Below, piece by piece: positions 30,992-39,259 of a stretch of 64,000 bases of DNA. The position numbers and the translations under genes were made by a program. Source of the DNA: Salinisphaera sp. LB1 (GTDB taxonomy: Bacteria > Pseudomonadota > Gammaproteobacteria > Nevskiales > Salinisphaeraceae); assembly GCF_003177035.1 (NCBI RefSeq), contig NZ_CP029488.1, positions 4,077,709 to 4,141,708 of the forward strand, given 5' to 3'. Within the stretch, counting starts at the first letter, position 1; each line of letters opens with the position of its first letter. Under the pieces are notes generated by a model, which saw nothing but the letters and a program-made list of their open reading frames with translations, did not search any database and had not been told where the DNA came from.

Positions 30992-31309
30992 CTATTTCGA
31001 TCCACTCTCGCCTTTGAACGCGTCGAACGCCAGATGCGAATGGGCGACCGCGCCGCCGGCACGCATCTCTGCGGCCACCCAAATAGCTTCCATCAGTTCG
31101 GCTTCGGTCGCACCCTCACGCTTGGCGGCCGGGGCGTGACTACGAATGCAATAAGGACACTGGGTCACATGGGCAACCGCAACCGCGATCAGTTGCTTTG
31201 TCTTCGCATCCAGCGCCCCCGGCGCGAAAACCGTCTTGCTAAAATGGCGCCATGCGTCCTCGATATGGGGGGCGAGCTGCTGGCGATGCTGTCTCGGTGT
31301 TTGTGTCAT
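30992..31309 (-). CDS. AhpD-like carboxymuconolactone decarboxylase-family protein
   Basis: A 105-residue protein with the family core: FAPGALDAKTKQLIAVAVAHVTQCPYCIRSHA, with the redox Cys pair CPYC and following His, then ATEAELMEAIWVAAEMRAGGAVAHS. It is a full-length relative of the deleted copy at 10315-10467 and shows what that copy lost. The start at 31309 is taken because it gives the family length and matches the start of the deleted copy. It precedes the ICL/PEPM frame by 41 bases on the same strand and is probably co-transcribed. Confidence 0.88.
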   Translation of the reverse strand: MTQTPRQHRQQLAPHIEDAWRHFSKTVFAPGALDAKTKQLIAVAVAHVTQCPYCIRSHAPAAKREGATEAELMEAIWVAAEMRAGGAVAHSHLAFDAFKGESGSK

Positions 31310-31435
31310 GTCGTTCACTCGCTGCCTGAACAATATCTCTCTACAACCGTACCCGAGCTGACGCTTCGGGCTCCGCGCACTTTCCACGCGTCGATATCCG
31401 GGCGTTAGGAATGAACCCGCCGGCAAACGCAACGC

Positions 31436-31984
31436 TCAAGGTGTGGCCGTCATATAGGCGTCGAGTTCGCTCTTTAACAGCGCCGTATATTTCGCGTCAG
31501 GCGGATTGTTGGTGATGGACTCCTGCCACTGATTCACCGCGGCCCAGTCCACCTCGTCCAATCGATCGCGGGCCCACGCAAAAACCGTCTGTTCCTCGTG
31601 GCGCATATGCGCAAGGTTCAAATCGATGTAGTCTCGCGCGGCCTCGATAAGTGCCGCTCGCGATACCGGTTGGTCATGAAGTGCCTCATCCAGCCGAGCC
31701 CGGAGAAGACCTGTGCCGGCAATCAATTCGGCGTGCTCGGTAAGCGCCTGCTCCGCGCCGAGCAATCGCGGCATGCCGTGGCCTATGAGATCCTCGAACA
31801 TGCGGTCTTCCAACGGATGATGCACCCGATTGAAGTACTCCGAGTAATGCTGGGCGATGTCGTGCATCAACTGGTGGTCAGCGGCGTCGCCGCGCTCGCA
31901 GCACGCCAGCTCGCGTTCGAACAGGGCCAGCAAATTGCGCAGCCGATCATGATCCAGGATCAGGTGGTCGAGAACAGTCGCCAT
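31436..31984 (-). CDS. hemerythrin-domain protein
   Basis: A 182-residue four-helix protein with the His/Glu pattern of a di-iron hemerythrin domain: LDHLILDHDRLRNLL, HYSEYFNRVHHPLEDRMFE, LTEHAELI and LAHMRHEEQTVFAWA. Such proteins handle oxygen, iron or nitric oxide; in denitrifiers they are often in Dnr or NnrR regulons and protect against NO. The start at 31984 follows GGGAG. An FNR-like palindrome lies 71 bases upstream. It stands between the AhpD-like gene and nirK, all on the minus strand but with gaps. Confidence 0.9.
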   Translation of the reverse strand: MATVLDHLILDHDRLRNLLALFERELACCERGDAADHQLMHDIAQHYSEYFNRVHHPLEDRMFEDLIGHGMPRLLGAEQALTEHAELIAGTGLLRARLDEALHDQPVSRAALIEAARDYIDLNLAHMRHEEQTVFAWARDRLDEVDWAAVNQWQESITNNPPDAKYTALLKSELDAYMTATP

Positions 31985-32054
31985 AGCCGTTTCTCCCGAT
32001 GAAGTCATACCGCGTCAGACGGTCATATACTAAGTCGGCAATGCCCGGAACGCC

Positions 32055-32068
32055 TTGATATGGGTCAA
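32055..32068. promoter_or_regulatory. FNR/Dnr-type palindrome before the hemerythrin gene
   Basis: TTGATATGGGTCAA matches TTGAT-N4-ATCAA with one change in the second half-site, 71 bases upstream of the start codon. Confidence 0.7.
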
Positions 32069-32121
32069 GCGGTGCGCGACAACGAGCGGCAGGTTCTCCT
32101 GGCTGGCCAATCAACGCATTT

Positions 32122-33225
32122 TCAAGGCGAGGGATTATAAACCGCCGGGTTCGGCGCCCCGCTCACTTCGATCTCCGCCAGCAGCCCCTGGTGGACCACC
32201 CGGCTGAGCGCGTGATCGACCAACTTGATGGTCTCGGGCACCGGCAGCGCCATATCGCCGACAAAGCAGCTCCCCGGCGGTACCGGCTGGGTCTGGATGT
32301 ATTTGAGCGGCGGGTTGGCGAGAGCGCCCTGCGGCCAGCAACGGGCCCAGACGTTGCCGATGGGATGGAAGCTGGACAGCAGATTGGGCCCACCAGAGAC
32401 CATGAAAACACGGATCGTCTCGCCCACCCTGGCGTGCAGTCGACCCAAACGGTCCGGCGTGTACCCATCCACCGCCCCGTTGAACACCACATAATGCGGT
32501 TGCTCGCGAATCATCGCCGGATCATCGAAGTGTAATAACCCCTTACTCCCGAACGGCTCTCGCGTATAAAGTTCGTGCTGGCCAAGATAAAACTCGCGAT
32601 CAACCGGCGGCAAACCCTCATGCGGCTCGACCACAATCATGCCGAACATACCGCGGCTGATATGTTCGTCCAGGTTAGGCACTGCACAGTGGTAGATGAA
32701 AGCACCCGGGTACAAACACTTGAAGCGCACGGCCTTGCTCTGGCCGCCCGGCACGACCAGCGTGGCCGCCGAACCGCCGCCTGTTCCATAGACCGCGTGC
32801 AGGTCGATACTGTGGGGCCGAGTATTGGTGCTCGGACTGGTCAGCGTGAGCGTCACGGTATCGTCCTGACGCACGCGTAAAAAAGGGCCGGGCACTTGCC
32901 CGTTCCAGGTCATGAAGTCAAATCGCGCACCGTTATCGAGGCACGCCGTAACCTCGCGCGCCATGAGTTCGATATCGTGATGGACCGCATGATCGCGCGT
33001 GATGGGTTGGGGCACGCGCCTCGCATCCGCTGCGATGCTGTTACCCACGCCCAGGATCTCAGACCCGGCGTCGCTGTCAGACGTGCGCGCCGGCGTACTA
33101 GGCGTCGCGGCAGACGCGCCGCGTAGCAATCCGCCGGTAGCGCTCAGCAGAACCGCGCCCGCCCCGGCGATTCGCAGGAATTGGCGACGCGCCAGGTCGG
33201 TGGGTCTGGGTCTCGGGTCTTCCAT
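32122..33225 (-). CDS. nirK: copper-containing nitrite reductase NirK
   Basis: A 367-residue periplasmic enzyme reducing nitrite to nitric oxide. A Tat signal (ARRQFLRIAGAG) is followed by two cupredoxin domains. Type-1 and type-2 copper residues are visible: PHSIDLHAVYG (His, catalytic Asp, His), FIYHCAVPN (His, Cys), EHISRGMFG (His, Met), SSFHPIGNVW (catalytic His) and VDHALSRVVHQG (His). Length fits the class-I/II enzymes. The ATG at 33225 is preferred because the signal follows at the usual distance, though the ATG at 33237 is also in frame. An FNR-type site lies 57 bases upstream. Confidence 0.95.
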   Translation of the reverse strand: MEDPRPRPTDLARRQFLRIAGAGAVLLSATGGLLRGASAATPSTPARTSDSDAGSEILGVGNSIAADARRVPQPITRDHAVHHDIELMAREVTACLDNGARFDFMTWNGQVPGPFLRVRQDDTVTLTLTSPSTNTRPHSIDLHAVYGTGGGSAATLVVPGGQSKAVRFKCLYPGAFIYHCAVPNLDEHISRGMFGMIVVEPHEGLPPVDREFYLGQHELYTREPFGSKGLLHFDDPAMIREQPHYVVFNGAVDGYTPDRLGRLHARVGETIRVFMVSGGPNLLSSFHPIGNVWARCWPQGALANPPLKYIQTQPVPPGSCFVGDMALPVPETIKLVDHALSRVVHQGLLAEIEVSGAPNPAVYNPSP

Positions 33226-33281
33226 GCCAAATGCCATCAGATTAACGGTCGAAAATCTACAAAAAATCGCCCCGCCGTACC

Positions 33282-33295
33282 TTGACGCACGTCAA
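33282..33295. promoter_or_regulatory. FNR/Dnr-type palindrome before nirK
   Basis: TTGACGCACGTCAA is a symmetric variant of TTGAT-N4-ATCAA with one change in each half-site. It is 57 bases before the nirK start, where Dnr- or NnrR-type sites usually lie. Confidence 0.65.
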
Positions 33296-33884
33296 AAAAT
33301 CGTCATCGCCCGCCGCTCGGCCCAAGTCAGCACATCAGATCGGCTGCGCGGTCCGAGCCAGTGCATGCCGATCGATGTACCGCACTCTGCTCAGATTAGA
33401 GATGAATCCCTGCCCGGCCAAGACTCAGTCGATACAACAATCTCAGCAGTCGCGATATCGATGTTTTCCAGCTCGAGGCGTATCTAGCCAGCTCATGGGG
33501 CAAGTATTTCGTGGCCGCGCACAGGCCACGGCGAGCTTCGCTGACTGACCGTTCGCGGTATTTTTTCACTGACTGCACGTGGTCGATCTTGTCCCAAACC
33601 GCCAAGGTTTCGTGTGAATTCGTCCCGCGTTAGAAGACGTTGGCCGCGCACGGAAAAGCGCTTTGCTAGGCCTCTTTCGACCCGGCTTCGACAACCAATC
33701 GTTCACCGACAGGAAGCGCTTGTCGTGCCGGGTTTATCTCGACGGTGGACTGCCACACGAGGCCGGCCCTATCGGCATTTCATGGCGGCCGGCGTATGCT
33801 GATGCGGCAGCGAGCCTGTCGTAGTTTTAGGAACGAAGCACACGACGACTCCACAAGGGAAAACCACGTCAGGACAAGCGGGTA
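33296..33884. other. gene-free stretch between nirK and hemA
   Basis: About 590 bases in which no conserved gene can be read on either strand. Short frames show no motif. The nirK promoter is at the left end; hemA ends at the right end. A lost gene is possible. Confidence 0.4.
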
Positions 33885-35264
33885 TCAGTCGTTGAGCTCG
33901 CTATTTTTATTATCTGCATCATCCTCCAGCCCAAATGTCTGTCGGATCGACAGGATCGCCGTCTGCTGTGTCTGGCGCGCAGCCGCCCCGTGCAATGCGT
34001 CCATCGGTGCGTGGAGTAAACGATTGGTCAGATGCCGGGAGAGAGAGTCGAGGACCTCTTCGGCCGGTATGCCACGGGCCAGTTGGCGCTGGGCGCGTCC
34101 CAAGGCCACGCGCCGATGCGCGTCGGCGTTCTCGCGCAGCTTTCGGATAGTGGGCACTACTGACCGGGTGCGCAGCCACCGCTCATAAGACTGAACACCA
34201 TGATCGAGTATGGATTCGGCTTGGTGCACGGCGCTCTTGCGGCTGCGCATGTTGGCCCGGGCCAGGCGTCCCAAATCGTCGGCCGAGCGCAATTCAACCC
34301 CCGGGATATCACCGGCCGCCGTCTCGATATCCGCCGGAACCGCCAAATCCAGCAGCAGTTGCGGTTTGTCGCCGCGGCGATAACGGGCACCGCGCACCAT
34401 TCCGGCAGACAGCACGGGCGCTGGCGCTCCCGTCGTGCTGATGATTATATCCGCCCCGGCAACGGCGTTCGGCAGCTCGCCCAGCCCGATGGCCGTGGCC
34501 CCGAACCGCGCTGCCAGAGTCTGCGCTCGTTCCACGTCGCGATTGGCGACCGTAACCTGCCCGACATGGCGAGAGGCTAGATGCCGCACCACCAGTTCCG
34601 CGTTCTCACCGGCGCCGATCACGAGCGTACTGACGTTAGCGTGGCAATCCATGAGCTGCGTAATCTGCGAGACCGCCGTGCCCGCGAGCGAGACCGGACA
34701 GCGGCCGATACCAGTGTCGGTTCGCACGCGTTTGGCCATGCCCCAGGCATGCTCGTTCAGGCGCGACAACAGGGGCCCGGCACAGCCGCTTTCGCGAGCC
34801 TGACTAAAGGCGCGCTTGAGCTGGCCAAGAATCTGCGTTTCGCCGATCACAGCCGAATCGAGCCCCGATGCGACCCGGAACAAATGCTTGACGCTATCCG
34901 TGCCCTGATACTGGTAAAAATAAGGGTGAAGGGCGCTAACCGACAACCCGAACCACTCCGCCAGACCGCTGAGCAGCGACGCGCTGTCGCCATCCTCCAG
35001 AACCGCATATATCTCGGTACGATTGCAGGTGTTGAGCACCATGCATTCGGCTACACCCGGCAATGAATGTAGATGTTGCAGCGCCCGCAGCCGATCCGCG
35101 GACGCCATGGACAGCTGCCCGCGGACCTCCACCGTCGCCGTCCGGTGGCTCAGTCCGAGCACCCATAAACGATTCAGTAGCTGCTGCGTATCGTGGCAGA
35201 CCGTTTGATTGGCGGCTTCGTGAGCGTTCAGAATAGGTTTAGGCCTTGAGTTCTCATGTGCCAA
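33885..35264 (-). CDS. hemA: glutamyl-tRNA reductase
   Basis: A 459-residue enzyme that reduces glutamyl-tRNA to glutamate-1-semialdehyde, the first step of tetrapyrrole synthesis. The active-site Cys is in VLNTCNRTEIY; the start LWVLGLSHRTATVEVRGQ and the NADPH fold LVIGAGENAELVVRHLASR are typical, as is the C-terminal dimerisation helix. The start codon is TTG at 35264 with AGGAG seven bases upstream. A perfect FNR-type site lies 89 bases before it; Anr/Dnr control of hemA is known from pseudomonads, where heme demand rises under denitrification. No prfA or other heme gene is adjacent. Confidence 0.93.
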   Translation of the reverse strand: MAHENSRPKPILNAHEAANQTVCHDTQQLLNRLWVLGLSHRTATVEVRGQLSMASADRLRALQHLHSLPGVAECMVLNTCNRTEIYAVLEDGDSASLLSGLAEWFGLSVSALHPYFYQYQGTDSVKHLFRVASGLDSAVIGETQILGQLKRAFSQARESGCAGPLLSRLNEHAWGMAKRVRTDTGIGRCPVSLAGTAVSQITQLMDCHANVSTLVIGAGENAELVVRHLASRHVGQVTVANRDVERAQTLAARFGATAIGLGELPNAVAGADIIISTTGAPAPVLSAGMVRGARYRRGDKPQLLLDLAVPADIETAAGDIPGVELRSADDLGRLARANMRSRKSAVHQAESILDHGVQSYERWLRTRSVVPTIRKLRENADAHRRVALGRAQRQLARGIPAEEVLDSLSRHLTNRLLHAPMDALHGAAARQTQQTAILSIRQTFGLEDDADNKNSELND

Positions 35265-35352
35265 TGGCGACTCCTGTGTCTTACACGCGACCCGCGTACA
35301 GCCACCTACCGTGACGTGTCCCCGAGGTTAAGTGATCTCGCCGCCGAGTTAC

Positions 35353-35366
35353 TTGATCTATATCAA
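35353..35366. promoter_or_regulatory. FNR/Dnr-type palindrome before hemA
   Basis: TTGATCTATATCAA is a perfect TTGAT-N4-ATCAA site 89 bases upstream of the TTG start of hemA. A role for the plus-strand gene at 35690 is less likely by distance. Confidence 0.8.
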
Positions 35367-35689
35367 CTACGGTTCAAAGTCGACGAGGCGGGGCCCAGCG
35401 CGATAAGCTCACCCCGCCCCTCATAGCAGCCACGAGTCGCGAGACGATTGAAAGTCGGGGCCTGGACTGTGTTCGGACAAATAGTCCAGTAAAACTGTTT
35501 AGCAGTCGTGGGCGCCGAGTTTGGGCACGCCGCCACCTACGTCCCGGCCAAGCCGACGATCCCTAGAGCCACCCGCCATCGCGCTGAAAATGATGCAGAC
35601 ATCCATGATGTCTAGGACAAGAAAACTAGTCTGCTTGACCGCACACCGTCAGAATAGACCCTAAATACATAACCAACGGTGAGGTTATC
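35367..35689. other. gene-free stretch between hemA and the DUF1244 gene
   Basis: About 320 bases with no recognisable gene. It should contain the promoter of the DUF1244 gene. No terminator with a T run was seen. Confidence 0.45.
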
Positions 35690-36007
35690 GTGAACGAATA
35701 GACTCGCATCGAAGCAGAAGCCGAAGCGTTACGTGGTCTGATCAGGCATCTACAGAACCGCACCGACGTACAGAACATCGATCTGAGGAAATTGGCTGGT
35801 TTCTGCCGCAATTGTCTGGCCAAATGGTATCGTGACGAAGCCGAGCTGCACGGCATTTCGCTTGACTACGATCAAGCTCGTGAGCACATCTACGGCATGT
35901 CCCATACTGATTGGAAGGACCGTTATCAGGTCGCGGCCGGCGCGGAGCAAAAGCAGGCGTTCGAATCGACGCGATCGGCGCACGCCGATACCCGCGGCGG
36001 TAATTAG
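35690..36007 (+). pseudogene. DUF1244 family protein with TAG at codon 4
   Basis: GAGG stands five bases before a GTG at 35690. The frame then reads VNE, TAG (35699-35701), and continues without interruption as TRIEAEAEALRGLIRHLQ, DVQNIDLRKLAGFCRNCLAKWY and YDQAREHIYGM to TAA at 36005. DUF1244 members start with a Gln at the position of the TAG, so a CAG to TAG change is the simplest reading. The conserved Cys-x-x-Cys is intact. Either the gene is dead by one base, or it is read through, or a weak internal start such as TTG at 35792 gives a shorter protein. Function of the family is unknown. Confidence 0.8.
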
Positions 36008-36133
36008 CGCGAAATCGGGCCAAGTGCCGTATCGCACGTGAGGCGCGACGCGAAGCACCTGCGACATGTAAAAGTCGCGAAGTAAGCCAGATTGGCGCGA
36101 GTGTACGTATTCCGGCCCATCGTGACCGCCAAT

Positions 36134-37555
36134 TCATGGTGACGAATCGGCCAAAAACGTCTCCACCGGCGGTATCTGACGTCGGCCGAGAATGCGTTGA
36201 AAGGTCTTCCCGATAGCCGCTGCTTTCGCCTCTGTGTTCGGGGCGCAAAGTAGCTGGAAGCCAACCGGTAGCCCCTGCCCCTCGGTCAGCGGAACGTTGG
36301 CGCCGCACAGGCCGAAAATGTTGCCGGGCTGACTGCAGCGCGTTACGGCCCCCGCCAGTCTTGTCCCGTCCTCGGGGTCGGCGAAGTCCGCGACGGGTAG
36401 CGGGGGTACCGCGCAAGTGGGGCTGATCCAACCGTCCACCCTTTGCAGGCGCGCCTGCATGATGTCACGCAGCGCCTGATGCCGACGGATAGCCTGTATG
36501 TATTCGTCGGCGCGCATGTCCAGCGCGGCAGCGATGCGGGCAGCGACCACCGGGTCCATGTCGCCGCGATGTGTCTTGAAGCGCTCCCGCCCGACTGTTG
36601 CCAGCACTTCGCTGCCGAGGATAGCGGGTATGAGTCGCTCACGTTCTTCAGCCTCGGGCAGCGGGACGTCTTCGATCGTGACGCCGGCAGATTGCAATCG
36701 CTCGACCGCGGTTTCGAACGCCGCGTGGACGTTGGGGTCGATCTGCTCGTCCATGTAGCCGCGTATGCGGCCAAGGCGCAGCGTGGCGGGCGGGGGCGCC
36801 GGCCAGATTACGTGGGTGTCCGGCGTCAGGGCCGCAAGAGCGGTGGCCGCATCGTCAGCGTCGCGGGTGAGCAAGCCGATACTGTCGAGGGTCGTCGATA
36901 GAGGGAACACGCCTTGTGTCGGCCAGAGTCCGACGGTCGTCTTCAGCCCGAAGATGCCGCAGAGCGCGGCCGGTACCCGGACCGAGCCGCCCGTGTCGGT
37001 GCCGATGGCAAAGGCGCATAGGCCGGCTGACACAGCGACCGCCGATCCGCTGCTGGAGCCACCCGGCAAGCGATGTATCCCGGCGTCCCAGGGATTCCAC
37101 GGCGTGCCCCGGACCGAATTGATGCCGGCTGCGCCGAAGGCACATTCGACGGTCCGGGTAGTACCCAGAATGACGCAGCCAGCGCGCTTGAGGGCTTTCA
37201 CGAACGGGCCTTCGGCACCGATGGCGTCGTCCAAAGGCACACGCGATCCCGCCGTGACCGGCATGCCGTCGATGGCGAACAGGTCCTTGACGGCAACGGG
37301 TACGCCCATGAGCGGACCGAGATCCGCCCCGCTGGCGAGCAAGGCGTCGATGGCTTGGGCCTGAGCCAATGCGGCACCCGCGGCGACGTATTCGAAGGCA
37401 CCCAGCTTTGGATCGAGTACCTCAATGCGTGACAGACAGGCGCGGGTCACGTCTTCCGCACTGGACTCGCCCGTGCGAAGCCGGCGACCGAATTCATCCA
37501 GACTGCAGCCGTCGAAAGGGTCCGAAGCCAACGTGCGTGCAAAGTCAGCAGTCAT
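36134..37555 (-). CDS. amidase signature-family hydrolase
   Basis: A 473-residue amidase. The Ser-cisSer-Lys triad is visible: Lys in VAVKDLFAIDG, and the Gly/Ser-rich GGSSSGSAVAVSAGLCAFAIGTDTGGSVRVPAALCGIFGLK, which holds the nucleophile and bridging Ser. The enzyme hydrolyses an amide; its group looks like AtzE or allophanate-hydrolase-type amidases, but the substrate cannot be told. The start at 37555 (MTADFARTL) fits the family; an upstream ATG at 37612 extends it by 19 atypical residues. It follows the SirB2 gene closely on the same strand. Confidence 0.85.
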   Translation of the reverse strand: MTADFARTLASDPFDGCSLDEFGRRLRTGESSAEDVTRACLSRIEVLDPKLGAFEYVAAGAALAQAQAIDALLASGADLGPLMGVPVAVKDLFAIDGMPVTAGSRVPLDDAIGAEGPFVKALKRAGCVILGTTRTVECAFGAAGINSVRGTPWNPWDAGIHRLPGGSSSGSAVAVSAGLCAFAIGTDTGGSVRVPAALCGIFGLKTTVGLWPTQGVFPLSTTLDSIGLLTRDADDAATALAALTPDTHVIWPAPPPATLRLGRIRGYMDEQIDPNVHAAFETAVERLQSAGVTIEDVPLPEAEERERLIPAILGSEVLATVGRERFKTHRGDMDPVVAARIAAALDMRADEYIQAIRRHQALRDIMQARLQRVDGWISPTCAVPPLPVADFADPEDGTRLAGAVTRCSQPGNIFGLCGANVPLTEGQGLPVGFQLLCAPNTEAKAAAIGKTFQRILGRRQIPPVETFLADSSP

Positions 37556-37613
37556 GTCGAGTGATGTTCGTGAGCTGAAAAGACCAACGTAGCTCATTGC
37601 AAGCTTGCTCACC

Positions 37614-38018
37614 CTATAAATAAGCTGTCAAAAAGCCCGCCGGCTGCTTGCTGACCGCAACGCTGACGATATAGGCAAATACCAGCAGTGCCATCAAACC
37701 GGCAGTGGCGCGTACGATGGTTGATCGCGGGCCACGAAACAGAACCACGCCGAGCGCGATATACGCAATCAGACCGACCACCTTGGCGGTCAGCCAGTCG
37801 CTGTTGAAAAACGGATATTGCTGAATCAGAAACGCCAGCGTTAGGCCGCTGGCCAACAGCAGAGTGTCGACGATGTGCGGCGCCACGCGCAACCAGCGCC
37901 AGAGCCCGCGCCCGGAGAGCAAAACCCAGGCGCCGCGCGCGACAAATAAACTGATGCTCGCCGCCACGCAGACCACGTGGACCGTTCTTATTTGCAGAAA
38001 ATACGCAGCGAGATGCAT
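37614..38018 (-). CDS. SirB2-family membrane protein
   Basis: A 134-residue membrane protein with four predicted helices and the SirB2 pattern (YFLQIRTVHVVCVAASISLFVARGAW, then HIVDTLLLASGLTLAFLI and LTAKVVGLIAYIALGVVLFR). Family members are small heme-related or uncharacterised membrane proteins; His residues in the first two helices could bind heme. A perfect FNR-type site 82 bases upstream places it in the nitrite-respiration regulon, and SirB2 genes are often near nnrS and denitrification genes. It precedes the amidase gene on the same strand. Confidence 0.85.
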   Translation of the reverse strand: MHLAAYFLQIRTVHVVCVAASISLFVARGAWVLLSGRGLWRWLRVAPHIVDTLLLASGLTLAFLIQQYPFFNSDWLTAKVVGLIAYIALGVVLFRGPRSTIVRATAGLMALLVFAYIVSVAVSKQPAGFLTAYL

Positions 38019-38099
38019 TGGGATATCGGCGATTTCCCTGGATTGGATCGACTGACTCGAAAGTTGCTGCGAGAGTACCGCGACTTTCGACGCTCAGCC

Positions 38100-38113
38100 T
38101 TGATCCGGATCAA
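38100..38113. promoter_or_regulatory. FNR/Dnr-type palindrome before the SirB2 gene
   Basis: TTGATCCGGATCAA, a perfect site identical to the one at 2490, 82 bases upstream of the SirB2 start. Confidence 0.8.
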
Positions 38114-38267
38114 GTGCACTCATCCTATCGGCGGGCACAATCGGTACACGACACAGTCGATTCGTACGACCGGCAAGCAACTGTAATCAGAGCATCAGAG
38201 GACTCGAAAGCTTGACTTTCGCCCCTCGCAATCCGAGCGCGCTTGATTGCGATATCTTATTTCGCAA

Positions 38268-38960
38268 TCATGACATGAGGTGTTCCCGTAGTGCCGCCAA
38301 GCTTGGGATATGCAGTCGATAGCCTTGCATTTCGATCAGATCCGCCTCGACCAGCAGACGCAAGACGCGCGACAGCGTTTCAGGCGTAACTGCGAGCTTG
38401 GCTGCGATCAACGATTTGGAGACTGGCAGCGTAATGGTGGTTTTATCGACATCACGCGCCGATACCAGGCTGATCAGATAATGGACGATGCGATAACGGC
38501 TATTTTGTAACGTGAGCGCTTCGATTTCGTCCCAGTGGGCCTGGATGCGCTCGGTCATGCAGGCCAGCACCGTCCGACAGGTGGCAAACGACGCCCTCAT
38601 GATCTCGAGATACGCGATGGACTCAATAGCGACCAGGACACCCGAGCCCAGACCTCGCGCATGGACTGGGTACGCGGGGATGTCCATGAACATGATGCTC
38701 TCGGCAAAACTCTGGCCGGGCTGAATCAGCCGCATGATCTTTTCATGTCCTCCATCCGAGACGCGATAGAGTTTCACCGTGCCACGATGCAGTAGAAAAA
38801 ACGCGCCGGCTTCATCGCCACGCTGGAACAGTGATTGGCCTGCGGAAAACGCCTGAACATGAACATGCGGCAACAAACGGGCATGCTGGGCGTCAGTTAA
38901 ATTCGCGAACAGATAGTGCGTTCGCAAATCCTGTATGACCGCATTCTCGGCGGCGCTCAT
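38268..38960 (-). CDS. Crp/Fnr-family regulator, Dnr-like
   Basis: A 230-residue regulator with an N-terminal cNMP-binding-type sensor domain (about 15-130), a long dimer helix, and a C-terminal winged helix-turn-helix with the recognition segment AAKLAVTPETLSRVLRLL. It lacks the N-terminal Cys cluster of Fnr/Anr, which places it with Dnr/NnrR-type regulators that sense NO through heme. The Glu-x-x-Ser-Arg recognition helix fits binding to TTGAT-N4-ATCAA. It is divergent from nnrS, with one perfect palindrome between them. It is the best candidate for controlling the sites listed in this window. Confidence 0.85.
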   Translation of the reverse strand: MSAAENAVIQDLRTHYLFANLTDAQHARLLPHVHVQAFSAGQSLFQRGDEAGAFFLLHRGTVKLYRVSDGGHEKIMRLIQPGQSFAESIMFMDIPAYPVHARGLGSGVLVAIESIAYLEIMRASFATCRTVLACMTERIQAHWDEIEALTLQNSRYRIVHYLISLVSARDVDKTTITLPVSKSLIAAKLAVTPETLSRVLRLLVEADLIEMQGYRLHIPSLAALREHLMS

Positions 38961-39136
38961 CGGAAAACAATCCTGTCACGCATGAATCGGGGCACGTTCG
39001 ACACCTCGTTCAAATCCACTCAATCATTTGGCTCATGATAGGCATAATTGCCTATCGGGCGCTCGCCTTCGGCTCGGCGGTGTTCGACCAACCCCTGGCC
39101 ACCTACCCCTGACAGACACATTATTGCTTGAAAGTC

Positions 39137-39150
39137 TTGATATAGATCAA
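39137..39150. promoter_or_regulatory. FNR/Dnr-type palindrome between the Dnr-like gene and nnrS
   Basis: TTGATATAGATCAA is a perfect TTGAT-N4-ATCAA site. It is 109 bases before nnrS and 177 bases before the divergent regulator gene, so it may act on either. Confidence 0.8.
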
Positions 39151-39259
39151 GGCTAACATCGCCCACGCGCGATAAGATTCCAACGTCGACCTAAATCGGT
39201 GGATCGGACCCGTGGTTTCACTGTTCGGGCTCGCGCGAACATTATCTTAAACGTGAGAT

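Noticed and set aside
30135..31139. 334-codon plus-strand frame
   Set aside because: Opposite strand of the ICL/PEPM and AhpD-like genes, whose motifs are clear; the plus frame has none.
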